Shown in pieces: positions 6,771 to 15,664 of a stretch of DNA of 17,121 nucleotides (position 1 is the stretch's first letter; each line of letters starts with the position of its first letter). The notes beneath the pieces are model-generated. The model worked only from the letters and a program-made list of their open reading frames with translations, was not told the DNA's origin and searched no databases. Origin of the DNA: Bacillota bacterium (GTDB lineage Bacteria > Bacillota > UBA994). The stretch lies in NCBI GenBank assembly GCA_018725275.1, contig QLUC01000025.1, positions 1 to 17,121 on the forward strand, in the 5' to 3' direction. The position numbers and the translations under genes are program-made.

Positions 6771-6886
6771 AAATCTTATTAGTCCCAAATACCTTCAAAG
6801 GCAGCCTCACCGCCACAATGGTGGCTAGCTCGAACTGGCTTTAACCAAGTATGCGGCAATCGAGACGGCCATGCGCCTAATTCTAA
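6767..6886 (+). pseudogene. 5' remnant of a glycerate kinase gene, frameshifted and truncated
   Basis: An ATG overlapping the M42 stop (ATGA) opens with MKILLVPNTFKGSLTA, the conserved N-terminus of glycerate 2-kinases of the GarK/GlxK family (MKI-hydrophobic-xP(D/N)(S/T)FKGSLSA). The frame ends at TAA 6842-6844 after only 25 codons. From about 6832 a different frame continues the expected helix, ELALTKYAAIETA, so one base (or an equivalent indel) was lost around 6828-6832. The family's next landmark, P-x-ADGG(E/D)GT, is absent, and the sequence runs straight into the 3' end of convergent tldE. An intact member has about 370-380 residues, so roughly 90% of the gene is missing. The remnant is too short to function. 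Confidence 0.7.
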
Positions 6887-8176
6887 TCAAACCTTCGCGC
6901 TGATATTCACGTCTTGCAAGGCTAGGTAGGGGTAGCAGGTGTTGCCGCGCCAAATTTGCTCTCGACTGAGGGCCGAAATGTTGTCCCTGAGGTCAGTGAA
7001 AGCGTTGACCGAGAACATACAGTCCTTGACACGCCCTACCAGTCGTCCCTTTTCAATCTTATACCCCAGGGAGATGTTCCCACTTACTTGACCACCGTAG
7101 GGATTGCCGGCCCATGCACCCATGGTCCCTTCAATGAGGACGCCTTCATCAATGCCGGCGAGCATTTCGTCAAAGCTCGATGAGCCGCCGGGGATGATGA
7201 TGTTGTTAGGCACCGGGCCACCGGTGCTGCCGTTGCCCGTGGGGACAAGATTTAACTCCGCCGCGGTCTGCAGGTCTAGCAGGTAACTGGCAATGGTGCC
7301 ACGATCAATCAAGGCCCGCTTCCCGGTGGGTGTTCCCTCGCGGTCAAAAGATTTGCTGCCCACCGCTCCGCTGGCGGTGGCATCGTCGATAATGCTGAGG
7401 CGCGGGTCAAAGCCTAACTCGCCCAGACGGTCTTTGAAGGGCGAGAAACCGCGCGCGACGGCCCTGCCATTTAAGCAGGCCAGCAGTGGGCTGACCACGG
7501 AGCCTACTTCGCTGGGAGCAAAGATGACCGGGTACTGCCCGGGCTTAATCGTGGCAATGTTTCGTGCTAAGCGAAAACTCTCGATAACCCTACTTTTTAA
7601 TAAGTCGGTCTTCCCCTCATAATCCGTGCCGGCAATGTAATCCTGCACAAACAAGAAGCCGTCGCGCTCGCTGACGAGCTCGCCGCCGAACACGAGCAAC
7701 CAAGTGGTGTACTCGCATTCCGCAGAAAAACCGGCCGAATTGGAGAGGGCATAGGTCCCCCTCTGCTTGGCGACTTCGGCCATGGCCTTGATATTCGGGT
7801 CATAAGCATGGAGCGCACTGACTAGGTCAGACGCCATATCGAGCATTTCCTGTTGGGTAACTCGCGTGACACGGGCGTCATAGACGCTCGGTTGCGCCAG
7901 TCTGGCTGCGCCGGGAAACTTATAACCTACGCTGCTCCCGTACTGCAGGGTGTTCGAGGCATATTTGAGCAGGATATCTTCGCTATGTGGCTTAGTGACG
8001 GTAGATGAGCCTAGTCGCCCTTCCCTGATTAGGCGCAAGGTAGTGCTCTGCTCTTCGGTCGAGGTGATTTCCTTGAGTTTGCTCGACTCAAAACTGACGG
8101 CCTGCCTTTCAGCATTGTACTGAAAGAGCTCGGCCTGTTCGGCGACTGTGGCGGCCCTACTAAGTAAGTCCTTCAC
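6887..8176 (-). CDS. tldE: TldE/PmbA-type metalloprotease subunit
   Basis: This 429-residue protein is the TldE (PmbA) partner of the TldD/TldE heterodimeric protease, which in Enterobacteria degrades unfolded peptides, matures microcin B17 and affects CcdA. TldE lacks the HExxxH motif and shapes the complex. Recognisable PmbA-type blocks are the N-terminal ESSKLKEITSTEEQ region (30-43), 'SNSAGFSAECEYT' (145-157), PGQYPVIFAPSEVGSVVSPLL (215-235) and the Gly-rich 'GTMGAWAGNPYGGQVSGNIS' (353-372). It starts with GTG 8174-8176, which overlaps the tldD stop by one base (TAGTG), so translation is coupled. This is the last gene of the long minus-strand run. Its 3' end abuts the convergent glycerate kinase remnant with no clear terminator. 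The cellular substrate here is unknown. Confidence 0.92.
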   Translation of the reverse strand: MKDLLSRAATVAEQAELFQYNAERQAVSFESSKLKEITSTEEQSTTLRLIREGRLGSSTVTKPHSEDILLKYASNTLQYGSSVGYKFPGAARLAQPSVYDARVTRVTQQEMLDMASDLVSALHAYDPNIKAMAEVAKQRGTYALSNSAGFSAECEYTTWLLVFGGELVSERDGFLFVQDYIAGTDYEGKTDLLKSRVIESFRLARNIATIKPGQYPVIFAPSEVGSVVSPLLACLNGRAVARGFSPFKDRLGELGFDPRLSIIDDATASGAVGSKSFDREGTPTGKRALIDRGTIASYLLDLQTAAELNLVPTGNGSTGGPVPNNIIIPGGSSSFDEMLAGIDEGVLIEGTMGAWAGNPYGGQVSGNISLGYKIEKGRLVGRVKDCMFSVNAFTDLRDNISALSREQIWRGNTCYPYLALQDVNISAKV

Positions 8177-9552
8177 TAATTTGCACCCCCAATGACAACT
8201 TTCTGGACGCGAACATGGGGCGAGCCCTCAGAGGTCGCCAAAGGGGACTGGCTGCCCTTGCCACAACCACCGGCATTATTATCGAAGAGGTAGTCGTCAC
8301 CCACCATATCTATATTGGCCAGGGTGGTGAAGACATTGCCCGTCAAAGTGACGTCCTTGACGAGTTCCGCGAGTTTCCCTTGGCGAATCATGTAGCCGTG
8401 ACTGGCCGTAAAGGTAAACATCTCCCCATTGGTCTCGCCACCGTAACCGCCCACCGCATAGACGCCAAGCTCAATACCCTGAAGCATTTCGGCGAAAGAG
8501 CTATTACCCCGGCCAATGCAGGTGGTGCGCATACGTACAATAGGTGGGAAGCTGTAATCTAGGGCCCGCGCCGAACCGGTGGGTTTTTCACCCATCTTCG
8601 CGGCACTTTCGCGCGAATGGAGTCGCCCCACCAATACCCCTTCTTTGATGAGGTCTGTTCTTTCGGTGGGCACGCCCTCATCGTCATAAAGTGAGGAACC
8701 CCTGTTGCCTCGCGCCAGTCCCGTATCGTAGATGTTCAGGATTTCACCCCCGAAACGCTTGCCGAGGGTCATTATTTGGCGTATCTCCTCGTTTTCGGTG
8801 ATACTATCGGCCTCGCTTAAGTGGCCAAAGGCTTCATGCACAAAGAGACCCGCCATGCGGGGATCAAGGATGACGGTATACTCCCCGCCCTTGACCGTCG
8901 GAGCAGCCAAAAGGTCGACGGCCAACTGGCAGGCCTTACGCAGTTCGTCCTCCTTGCCAAGCACACAAGCAAAATCGTTGCTGCTGCCGGTGCTCACTCC
9001 TTCTTGCACGGTGATACTGCCTCTGGTGGCGATGGCGCGCATGCCACAGCCTATATCGACTTTTTCCTGGGAGATATAGGTTCCATCGGTGTTCGCAAAG
9101 AATATCTGGGTAGAGCGATCGAAGTACCGCACGAGGGAGCTGGTTATGGAGGGGTGATACCCTAGAATGATCTCGTTGTAACGAGCGAAGATGTCGACCT
9201 TTTCTTCTAGGGGGATGTCTCTGGGGTGGGTCTGTACCTCCGCGGCAATTTCCTGTACCACCGTCGCAACATCGGCCATGTGGCTTTTCTCATTTTTTAC
9301 CGCCCCGATAGCCGCCGCCTGCTCACAGGCCAAGCGTACTTTTTGTTCGAGGTCAGCTAGACTGTTAAAGGAAACAAAGCCCCAACCTCCGTCCTTCTGA
9401 GCCCGCACGTTGCCGCCAAAGTTTAGGCTTTGCGCAATGTCATCGAGGTTGCGGCCCCGGTAGACGAGAGAAGTCTGGTGTGTTTCCTCGATGCGAATTT
9501 CGCAGTAATCTGCGTTGGCTGCCTCAAGGGCACGAAAAACTAACTCCTTCAA
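8176..9552 (-). CDS. tldD: TldD-type zinc metalloprotease, catalytic subunit
   Basis: This is the catalytic partner of TldE. With the chosen start the protein has 458 residues. The HEAFGHLSEAD block (about residues 239-249) provides the HExxxH zinc ligands, and the conserved Cys of the C-terminal 'GGCGKGSQSPLATSEGSPHVRV' block (Cys about 430) is the third metal-ligand region known for the family. I place the start at TTG 9550-9552 because GGGGGGT lies 6 bp upstream and the protein then begins (M)KELVFRALEAANADY, like other TldD proteins. In-frame TTG 9570 and GTG 9567 upstream are alternatives that would add six residues but lack such a site. A stem-loop at 9572-9615 lies immediately before the ribosome-binding site. 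It forms a coupled pair with tldE. Confidence 0.92.
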   Translation of the reverse strand: MKELVFRALEAANADYCEIRIEETHQTSLVYRGRNLDDIAQSLNFGGNVRAQKDGGWGFVSFNSLADLEQKVRLACEQAAAIGAVKNEKSHMADVATVVQEIAAEVQTHPRDIPLEEKVDIFARYNEIILGYHPSITSSLVRYFDRSTQIFFANTDGTYISQEKVDIGCGMRAIATRGSITVQEGVSTGSSNDFACVLGKEDELRKACQLAVDLLAAPTVKGGEYTVILDPRMAGLFVHEAFGHLSEADSITENEEIRQIMTLGKRFGGEILNIYDTGLARGNRGSSLYDDEGVPTERTDLIKEGVLVGRLHSRESAAKMGEKPTGSARALDYSFPPIVRMRTTCIGRGNSSFAEMLQGIELGVYAVGGYGGETNGEMFTFTASHGYMIRQGKLAELVKDVTLTGNVFTTLANIDMVGDDYLFDNNAGGCGKGSQSPLATSEGSPHVRVQKVVIGGAN

Positions 9553-9571
9553 TGACTTACCCCCCACCAAA

Positions 9572-9615
9572 GATAATCTTCCGGTATCTATTATTTGCCA
9601 CCGCAGAAGATTATC
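9572..9615 (-). promoter_or_regulatory. Stem-loop in the leader of tldD
   Basis: GATAATCTTC (9572-9581) is an exact inverted repeat of GAAGATTATC (9606-9615). Inside it, CGGT (9582-9585) pairs with ACCG (9600-9603), leaving a 2-nt bulge and a 14-nt loop. On the mRNA this structured element lies between the DUF4349 stop and the tldD ribosome-binding site. It is followed by only TTT, so a strong intrinsic terminator is unlikely. It could be an attenuator, a processing hairpin or a structure that limits access to the tldD start. Confidence 0.5.
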
Positions 9616-9627
9616 CTGCCGGGAGCA

Positions 9628-10497
9628 CTATTTTTTGTAGCGGCGATATCCCATGAGCGTCAATAAGAGTACAGGGACAATGAGCACCAACAGCGGCAGC
9701 GTGGTTGTCACGAAAACCAACACTCCGGAAACTATCTCGACCACTGTGTTCTGCCCCTGCCGATAGGCCGCGCTCAATCTGGCCCCTAGCCCGGCGAAGC
9801 CAACCGGCTTAGGAGGCACTGTGCCCCGTTCGGGGGTGAGCTGAAGCGACAAGGTCGCCATGTCCACACTATGGGTCAGGAACTTGAGCCGCCCGGTGGT
9901 CTGCTCTATCTCGGTGCGCACCCGCGTCAGGTGGCTTTCGACCTTGAGGAAGTCATCGATGGTATTAGCACGGCGCAAGAGTTCAAGCAGGCGGGTTTCT
10001 TCCTGGCGCATGACGCTGAGGCGAGCTTCTAAATCAATAAATTCCTCAGTGACGTCCTGGCGATTGGTGCTGCTGCTATCGAGAGTGCCTAGGGCAGAAA
10101 ATGACTGCATGGCCTCGGCTGCTTGGTCACTGGGGATGCGCACGATAAAAGCCCAGAATTGATTTTCCGGGTGACTGTTAAAGTTGGCGCTCTGCACATA
10201 GCCCCCGAGCGCGGTGACAATCTCTAGGACCCTAAGCTGAGCGGCGTCGAGCTTAGGCACGGTGACGGCAAGTTGGGAGTGGGTGACCACCTTGCGGTCG
10301 ACCACTACGCTAGGGGCTGCGAGTCGCATCGCATCGGTGCCGGCAAAACCCTTGCTCTCGGTGACGGGGGGCGTGGCTTCTTCACGGACCCACCGGACGG
10401 CCAGAAATGGGCCTGGGCCACCAAGGGCGATGACCACGAGAGCCACTAAAATGACCACGAGAGCCACTAAACCGAAAGGGGCAATTTTCGAGCGCAT
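9628..10497 (-). CDS. DUF4349 domain membrane protein
   Basis: This 289-residue membrane protein has an N-terminal transmembrane helix (about residues 8-26), an extracytoplasmic DUF4349 region and a C-terminal transmembrane helix (about 250-283) ending in a basic tail. Family features are 'V..LGGYVQS' (94-103), 'FIVRIPSDQAAEAM' (117-130), 'QDVTEEFIDLEARL' (147-160) and a following heptad-like coiled-coil segment (about 155-210), ending with the 'ATLSLQL' strand. The function of the family is unknown; members are often lipoprotein-like or bitopic envelope proteins. The start ATG 10495-10497 has GGAGGT 6 bp upstream. An upstream in-frame GTG (10557), touching the nucleosidase stop, would add 20 polar residues before the helix and is less likely. 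Its first helix contains a perfect 7-residue tandem repeat (see 10430-10471). Confidence 0.85.
   Translation of the reverse strand: MRSKIAPFGLVALVVILVALVVIALGGPGPFLAVRWVREEATPPVTESKGFAGTDAMRLAAPSVVVDRKVVTHSQLAVTVPKLDAAQLRVLEIVTALGGYVQSANFNSHPENQFWAFIVRIPSDQAAEAMQSFSALGTLDSSSTNRQDVTEEFIDLEARLSVMRQEETRLLELLRRANTIDDFLKVESHLTRVRTEIEQTTGRLKFLTHSVDMATLSLQLTPERGTVPPKPVGFAGLGARLSAAYRQGQNTVVEIVSGVLVFVTTTLPLLVLIVPVLLLTLMGYRRYKK
10430..10471 (-). repeat. 21-bp perfect tandem duplication in the DUF4349 transmembrane helix
   Basis: Bases 10430-10450 and 10451-10471 are identical 21-mers. On the coding strand they encode LVALVVI twice in a row, within the N-terminal membrane helix (about residues 10-23). 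The unit is a multiple of three and keeps the frame. The perfect identity, including synonymous positions, points to a recent slippage duplication or an actively maintained length-variable helix. Confidence 0.9.
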
Positions 10498-10557
10498 GTC
10501 CATACCTCCATCTGTCTTTCCCTTATTGACGGCTGGCGCAGAACTTTGTTCCCCCAC

Positions 10558-11253
10558 TCAGTCTATGGCCTGCCTAGCCGCGATCATCTGTAAAATAACC
10601 GCACTCATGTTCTGCACTGCCAGATTCAAAAACTCACTGAAGACCTTGGAGGCCTGGCCATCGGCTTGATCGGAGATGCTGCGCAGCGCCACCCATGGCA
10701 CCTTAAACAACAGGGCCACTTGGGCCCAGGCAGCAGTCTCCATGTCGACGCAGTCCCCCTGAAAAAGCTCCCTGAGCCGTGCGTTCTCCGCTCCGGCGAC
10801 GAATTTATCGCCCGAGAGGACAGTACCCGAGCGCACTTTAATGGTTAATCCCGCATTTTCTCCGGCCTGCAGGGCCTCGCGCACCAAAGTTTGATCGGCG
10901 CTAAATAATTTCTTCCCTAGGACGGGCACCATGCCCACTTCGTAGCCAAAGGCCGAAGCGTCCATGTCATGTTGCAGGGCGCCGCTACAGACCACGACAT
11001 CGCCAAGCTGCAGGTCCTTAGCGATGGCTCCCGCCACCCCGACGCCAATAACGGCCTTGAGGGGATGTAGAGAGAGCAGGTAGGCGAGCGCGGCAGCCGC
11101 ATTAACCTTGCCCACACCACAGACTACGGCCAGGATGTCCTGCTTTCTCGCCCTATAGATAATCCAGGGGCCACCGAAGTCGGTCGGTTCAAGGTCTAGT
11201 GCGGCGCGCAACCCCTCTAGCTCGGAGTGCATGGCGCAAACAATCCCTAACAT
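10558..11253 (-). CDS. mtnN: 5'-methylthioadenosine/S-adenosylhomocysteine nucleosidase
   Basis: This 231-residue cytosolic nucleosidase hydrolyses MTA and SAH (and 5'-deoxyadenosine) to adenine plus the thioribose sugar, clearing by-products of SAM use. Catalytic residues of the family are in place with the chosen start: Glu11 in 'AMHSEL', Glu172 in 'VDMETAA' and Asp195 in 'RSISDQAD'. The GVGKVNAA, GVAGA, HDMDASAFGYE and SGDKFV blocks also match. I prefer ATG 11251-11253 (AGGCAGG 6 bp upstream) over the in-frame TTG 11257-11259. It lies 18 bp after the lyase stop and ends within 61 bp of the DUF4349 start, so it is part of the run. Its presence fits heavy SAM-radical use in an anaerobe (inference). 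Confidence 0.93.
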   Translation of the reverse strand: MLGIVCAMHSELEGLRAALDLEPTDFGGPWIIYRARKQDILAVVCGVGKVNAAAALAYLLSLHPLKAVIGVGVAGAIAKDLQLGDVVVCSGALQHDMDASAFGYEVGMVPVLGKKLFSADQTLVREALQAGENAGLTIKVRSGTVLSGDKFVAGAENARLRELFQGDCVDMETAAWAQVALLFKVPWVALRSISDQADGQASKVFSEFLNLAVQNMSAVILQMIAARQAID

Positions 11254-11271
11254 GGTCAACCTGCCTCGCCT

Positions 11272-12654
<1,383 letters not shown>

Positions 12655-12690
12655 GATGCATCCTCCTCTACTTAGTTACTCTACTCTGAC

Positions 12691-13989
12691 CTATCTGCTG
12701 CGCCGCTTGGCAGTCAGCGTGCGCATAATGACCGCACGCATCAGGCGCCGCGCCAGCTTCTTAGAATCATGGTGCAAGAGGCTCCCCCCCTCGAGCAGCT
12801 CACCCGTCACTACCTTGACCCCTATTTGCTGTAACCGGCTGTGGTCTATGGTTACAGGCAGTGATTGGGCCTCGCGGTACTTCGCGGCCAGTTCTGGCTT
12901 GATGTGTTCCGCATTGACCACGATATAGTCAACAATTTTTCCCCCGACGAATTTATGGATGGTGGCCACATGGTCGGCTGCGGTCAAACCGGTGGTCTCC
13001 CCCGGCTGGGTCATGATATTGCACACATAGATGATTATGGCTTGAGTTTCTAACAGAGCCTGGCTGACGCCCTTCACCAAGAGATTGGGCATGACCGAGG
13101 TATACAGGGAGCCGGGACCCAAGATAATGGCATCGGCTTCCCGAATGGCCCGCAAAACCTCGGGCAGGGGCAAGGCCTCCGCGGGCTCAAGGAACATGTC
13201 AACAATCTGCCCATTGCACTGCCCGACCTTGGTCTCGCCCACCACGCGGCTGCCATCCTTGAGCAAGGCATGCAGCTGTACCGGAGAATCGGTGACGGGT
13301 AGCACCTGTCCCTTAACCGCTAGGACCTTGCCAAACTCCTTGACCGCCACTTTAAAGTCCCCGGTGATGTTGGTCATGGCCACAATGAGCAAATTTCCAA
13401 AACTATGTCCCGCCAGCTCTCCCTCCGCAAAGCGGTACTGAAAGAGCTGTTCGAGCAATGGCTCGGTATCGGCTAGCGCCAGCACGCAGTTCCTGATGTC
13501 CCCCGGCGGCAGCACCCCAAGGTCGCTCCGCAATCGCCCCGAGCTCCCCCCATCATCCGCCACGGTAACCACGGCAGTGATATTGCTGGTGTACTGCTTT
13601 AAGCCGCGGAGCAGCACCGCCAGTCCCGTGCCACCACCAATGGCCACCATGCGGGGTCCACTTTGCCGCAAACGGCGCTCAAACAACACGTCGATGAGGT
13701 GGTTGTCATGCTCTGGGGCTAAGGTGTGGAGTATCGTAACCATGATTGACCTGATAGCTATGAGGACAAAGATAAGACCCACTGCCATTAACGAAAAACC
13801 CCAAAACATCGGTGGCGGACCGCCATAGATTAATCCTAGAAAAAGTAAGAATTTACTCTCCACATAACCGACAATCTCTCTTCCCCATAGCAACCCGAGC
13901 CCCGTCACAAAGAAAAAAAGGCCAAGTAACGCCAAAAAAACCCACCGCTTGATGCAGAGCCCGGGGTACAACCACTTCCAAAACCGCAA
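12691..13989 (-). CDS. yvcK: YvcK/GlmR family gluconeogenesis/cell-wall regulator with N-terminal membrane anchor
   Basis: This 432-residue protein belongs to the YvcK (GlmR, formerly CofD-like) family. In Bacillus, YvcK binds UDP-GlcNAc and stimulates GlmS, linking carbon supply to peptidoglycan synthesis; it is needed on gluconeogenic substrates. The nucleotide-sugar-binding start VAIGGGTGLAVLLRGLK (115-131) and the ADDGGSSGRLR block (144-154) are intact. Ahead of this domain are about 110 extra residues with two predicted transmembrane helices (about 16-36 and 62-82), an arrangement found in many Clostridia but absent from B. subtilis YvcK, which places the regulator at the membrane. The start is TTG 13987-13989, with GAGGGGG 7 bp upstream overlapping the end of rapZ. 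The gene is tightly coupled to rapZ (2 bp between stop and start). Confidence 0.93.
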   Translation of the reverse strand: MRFWKWLYPGLCIKRWVFLALLGLFFFVTGLGLLWGREIVGYVESKFLLFLGLIYGGPPPMFWGFSLMAVGLIFVLIAIRSIMVTILHTLAPEHDNHLIDVLFERRLRQSGPRMVAIGGGTGLAVLLRGLKQYTSNITAVVTVADDGGSSGRLRSDLGVLPPGDIRNCVLALADTEPLLEQLFQYRFAEGELAGHSFGNLLIVAMTNITGDFKVAVKEFGKVLAVKGQVLPVTDSPVQLHALLKDGSRVVGETKVGQCNGQIVDMFLEPAEALPLPEVLRAIREADAIILGPGSLYTSVMPNLLVKGVSQALLETQAIIIYVCNIMTQPGETTGLTAADHVATIHKFVGGKIVDYIVVNAEHIKPELAAKYREAQSLPVTIDHSRLQQIGVKVVTGELLEGGSLLHHDSKKLARRLMRAVIMRTLTAKRRSR

Positions 13990-13991
13990 GG

Positions 13992-14870
13992 CTAAACCCC
14001 CTCGCTGATGTGGCGATGCTCAACCAGCACGCGATGACGACCCTGGTGCAGTACCTCGCGCAGACTCTCCACCATGGCCACCGAGCGGTGCCTACCCCCC
14101 GTGCAGCCTAGGGCCACTACCACCTGCGCCTTGCCCTCCTTGATGCAGTGAGGAAGGACAAAGACCAAGACCTTGTAGATCAAGGCCAAGTACTCAGCCG
14201 CGTGAGGGTCTTTCATCACAAACTCGCGAATGGCAGCATCTAGTCCGGTGAGGTGCTTGAGCTCTGGCACATAGAATGGGTTCGGCAGGAAGCGGCAGTC
14301 GAAAACAAAGTCTGCGTCTAGCGGCAGACCATGTTTATACCCAAAAGAAACTGCTCGCACGAGACAGCTTTGGGCATCATCCCCCTTAAGAAACAAAGAT
14401 TGCAATTCATACTTAAGCTCCGCCGGCGTCAAGGCCGAAGTATCGATAACTTTATCTGCCCTCTCGCGCAGTGGCTTAAGGGCCTCTCTCTCCTGCCTTA
14501 TCCCATCTTGAATGCTGCCTTCGGCGCTTAAGGGGTGGCGCCGCCGCGTCTCTTTAAACCGACGGATGAGGATTTCATCCGTCGCTTCAAGAAAGAGCAT
14601 CTCGTGCGGCCACTCGTGGTAGCGCAAGTAGGCCAGCGCATCATGCAGCGCACCAAAAAACTCCCCGCCCCTGATATCCATGACGAGGGCGACCTTGGTT
14701 ATTTTGCCACCGGATTGCGCACAGAGCTCAGCAAACTTTGGCACTAAGGCTGGGGGAAGATTATCGACACAAAAGTATCCGGCATCTTCGAGCAGGCGGA
14801 TAGCCTGAGACTTGCCGGCACCGGAAAGACCGGTGATGATGACAAACTTAACGCCCTGCTTCACACCCAC
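13992..14870 (-). CDS. rapZ: RapZ/YvcJ P-loop nucleotide-binding protein
   Basis: This 292-residue RapZ/YvcJ protein is a GTP/ATP-binding regulator. In E. coli, RapZ is an RNA-binding adaptor that controls glmS through small RNAs and senses glucosamine-6-phosphate; Bacillus YvcJ hydrolyses nucleotides and influences competence. Walker A is GLSGAGKS (14-21). 'DNLPP' (36-40), 'RRFKETRRRHPL' (about 103-114) and the C-terminal 'GCTGGRHRSV' (255-264) with its conserved Cys and His/Arg residues complete the family pattern. I chose GTG 14868-14870 because GGGGG lies 7 bp upstream; a GTG two codons downstream is possible, and an upstream in-frame extension would overlap the PHP gene. The next gene is yvcK, as in most Bacillota. 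Confidence 0.94.
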   Translation of the reverse strand: MGVKQGVKFVIITGLSGAGKSQAIRLLEDAGYFCVDNLPPALVPKFAELCAQSGGKITKVALVMDIRGGEFFGALHDALAYLRYHEWPHEMLFLEATDEILIRRFKETRRRHPLSAEGSIQDGIRQEREALKPLRERADKVIDTSALTPAELKYELQSLFLKGDDAQSCLVRAVSFGYKHGLPLDADFVFDCRFLPNPFYVPELKHLTGLDAAIREFVMKDPHAAEYLALIYKVLVFVLPHCIKEGKAQVVVALGCTGGRHRSVAMVESLREVLHQGRHRVLVEHRHISEGV

Positions 14871-14883
14871 TGCCCTACCCCCT

Positions 14884-15621
14884 TTAACCCAGCAGCGTAG
14901 CAAATCTCTTCTTGCCGCGCTTAGCTAAAAATTTGCGGACGCCATCCGCTGTATGGTTAAGAATCTGTTCGGGCAAGATGCCGCAACTTGTGGCCAGAGC
15001 AAAGGCGTGGCTGACATCCCCCACCTGCCACGGAGTATGGGCATCGCTACCGAGCACGATGGGGACTCCGCACTCCAGGGCCAGTGCTCCCAGCTCTTGA
15101 CAATTGGCTTCGCTCCCGCGCCGATAGGGCGAAACGAGGGAGGAGTTGTTCATTTCCATGGCCATGCCGGCCGCGGCGAGGGCCTCAACAAAGGCCCGAT
15201 GATGAATCGGGAAGCGCGGATTGCCGGGGTGGACAATGACATCTGCTAAACCGGAATGGATGGCGCCGAGCAGGGCCGCCGTGTTCTCGTCGCGCGACCG
15301 CGGCGCCCAGCAATCATCATGCAGTCCCACCGCTACCCAATCGAGCATCTCGAGAAAATGGGGCTCTAAATCCAAGGACCCATGCTCATCAATAATGTTC
15401 GCTTCAATTCCGCGCAACACCTCCACCCCTTCGATAAAAGGCGGCAGCCACACCAAGGTGGTGAAATAATATTTGTGGGGCCCCCCCGGCAAAGCAGGAC
15501 CATGGTCAGTAATAATGATAAGGTCCAAATCTTTACTGCTGGCGGCCTTTGCCATCTCCCAGATTGTACCGCAGGCATGCCCGCTGCTGATGGTATGCAT
15601 GTGGGTATCAGCTTTAAACAC
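14884..15621 (-). CDS. PHP-domain metal-dependent phosphatase (YcdX-like)
   Basis: This 245-residue stand-alone PHP-domain hydrolase is related to E. coli YcdX, a trinuclear-metal phosphatase. All expected metal ligands are visible: His7 and His9 (DTHMHT), His15, Asp39-His40 (ITDHG), Glu73 (GIEANI), His101 (GLHDD), His131 (VHPGNP), and Asp193 and His195 (GSDAH). Their spacing agrees closely with YcdX, so an active enzyme is expected; the natural phosphoester is unknown. The start GTG 15619-15621 follows GGGGGT. It is the first gene of the long minus-strand run and precedes rapZ by 13 bp. PHP genes are frequently placed ahead of rapZ-yvcK in Clostridia, so this order is conserved. A TATAAT at 15653-15658 could be its promoter. 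Confidence 0.92.
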   Translation of the reverse strand: MFKADTHMHTISSGHACGTIWEMAKAASSKDLDLIIITDHGPALPGGPHKYYFTTLVWLPPFIEGVEVLRGIEANIIDEHGSLDLEPHFLEMLDWVAVGLHDDCWAPRSRDENTAALLGAIHSGLADVIVHPGNPRFPIHHRAFVEALAAAGMAMEMNNSSLVSPYRRGSEANCQELGALALECGVPIVLGSDAHTPWQVGDVSHAFALATSCGILPEQILNHTADGVRKFLAKRGKKRFATLLG

Positions 15622-15652
15622 ACAATCACCCCCAAGTTAACTTTCTGCCTAC

Positions 15653-15658
15653 ATTATA
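15653..15658 (-). promoter_or_regulatory. Candidate -10 element for the PHP-rapZ-yvcK run
   Basis: The minus strand reads TATAAT within GGGTTATAATG, 31 bp before the GTG of the PHP gene. No convincing -35 hexamer lies at the standard distance, and the upstream flank coincides with repeat copy A (15665-15681). The position at the head of an eight-gene run makes it the best promoter candidate on this strand. Confidence 0.45.
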
Positions 15659-15664
15659 ACCCAT

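Noticed and set aside
12655..12690. TnaC-like leader peptide or Trp attenuator ahead of the lyase gene
   Set aside because: The gap after yvcK is only 36 bp and contains a ribosome-binding site but no small frame with a Trp codon.
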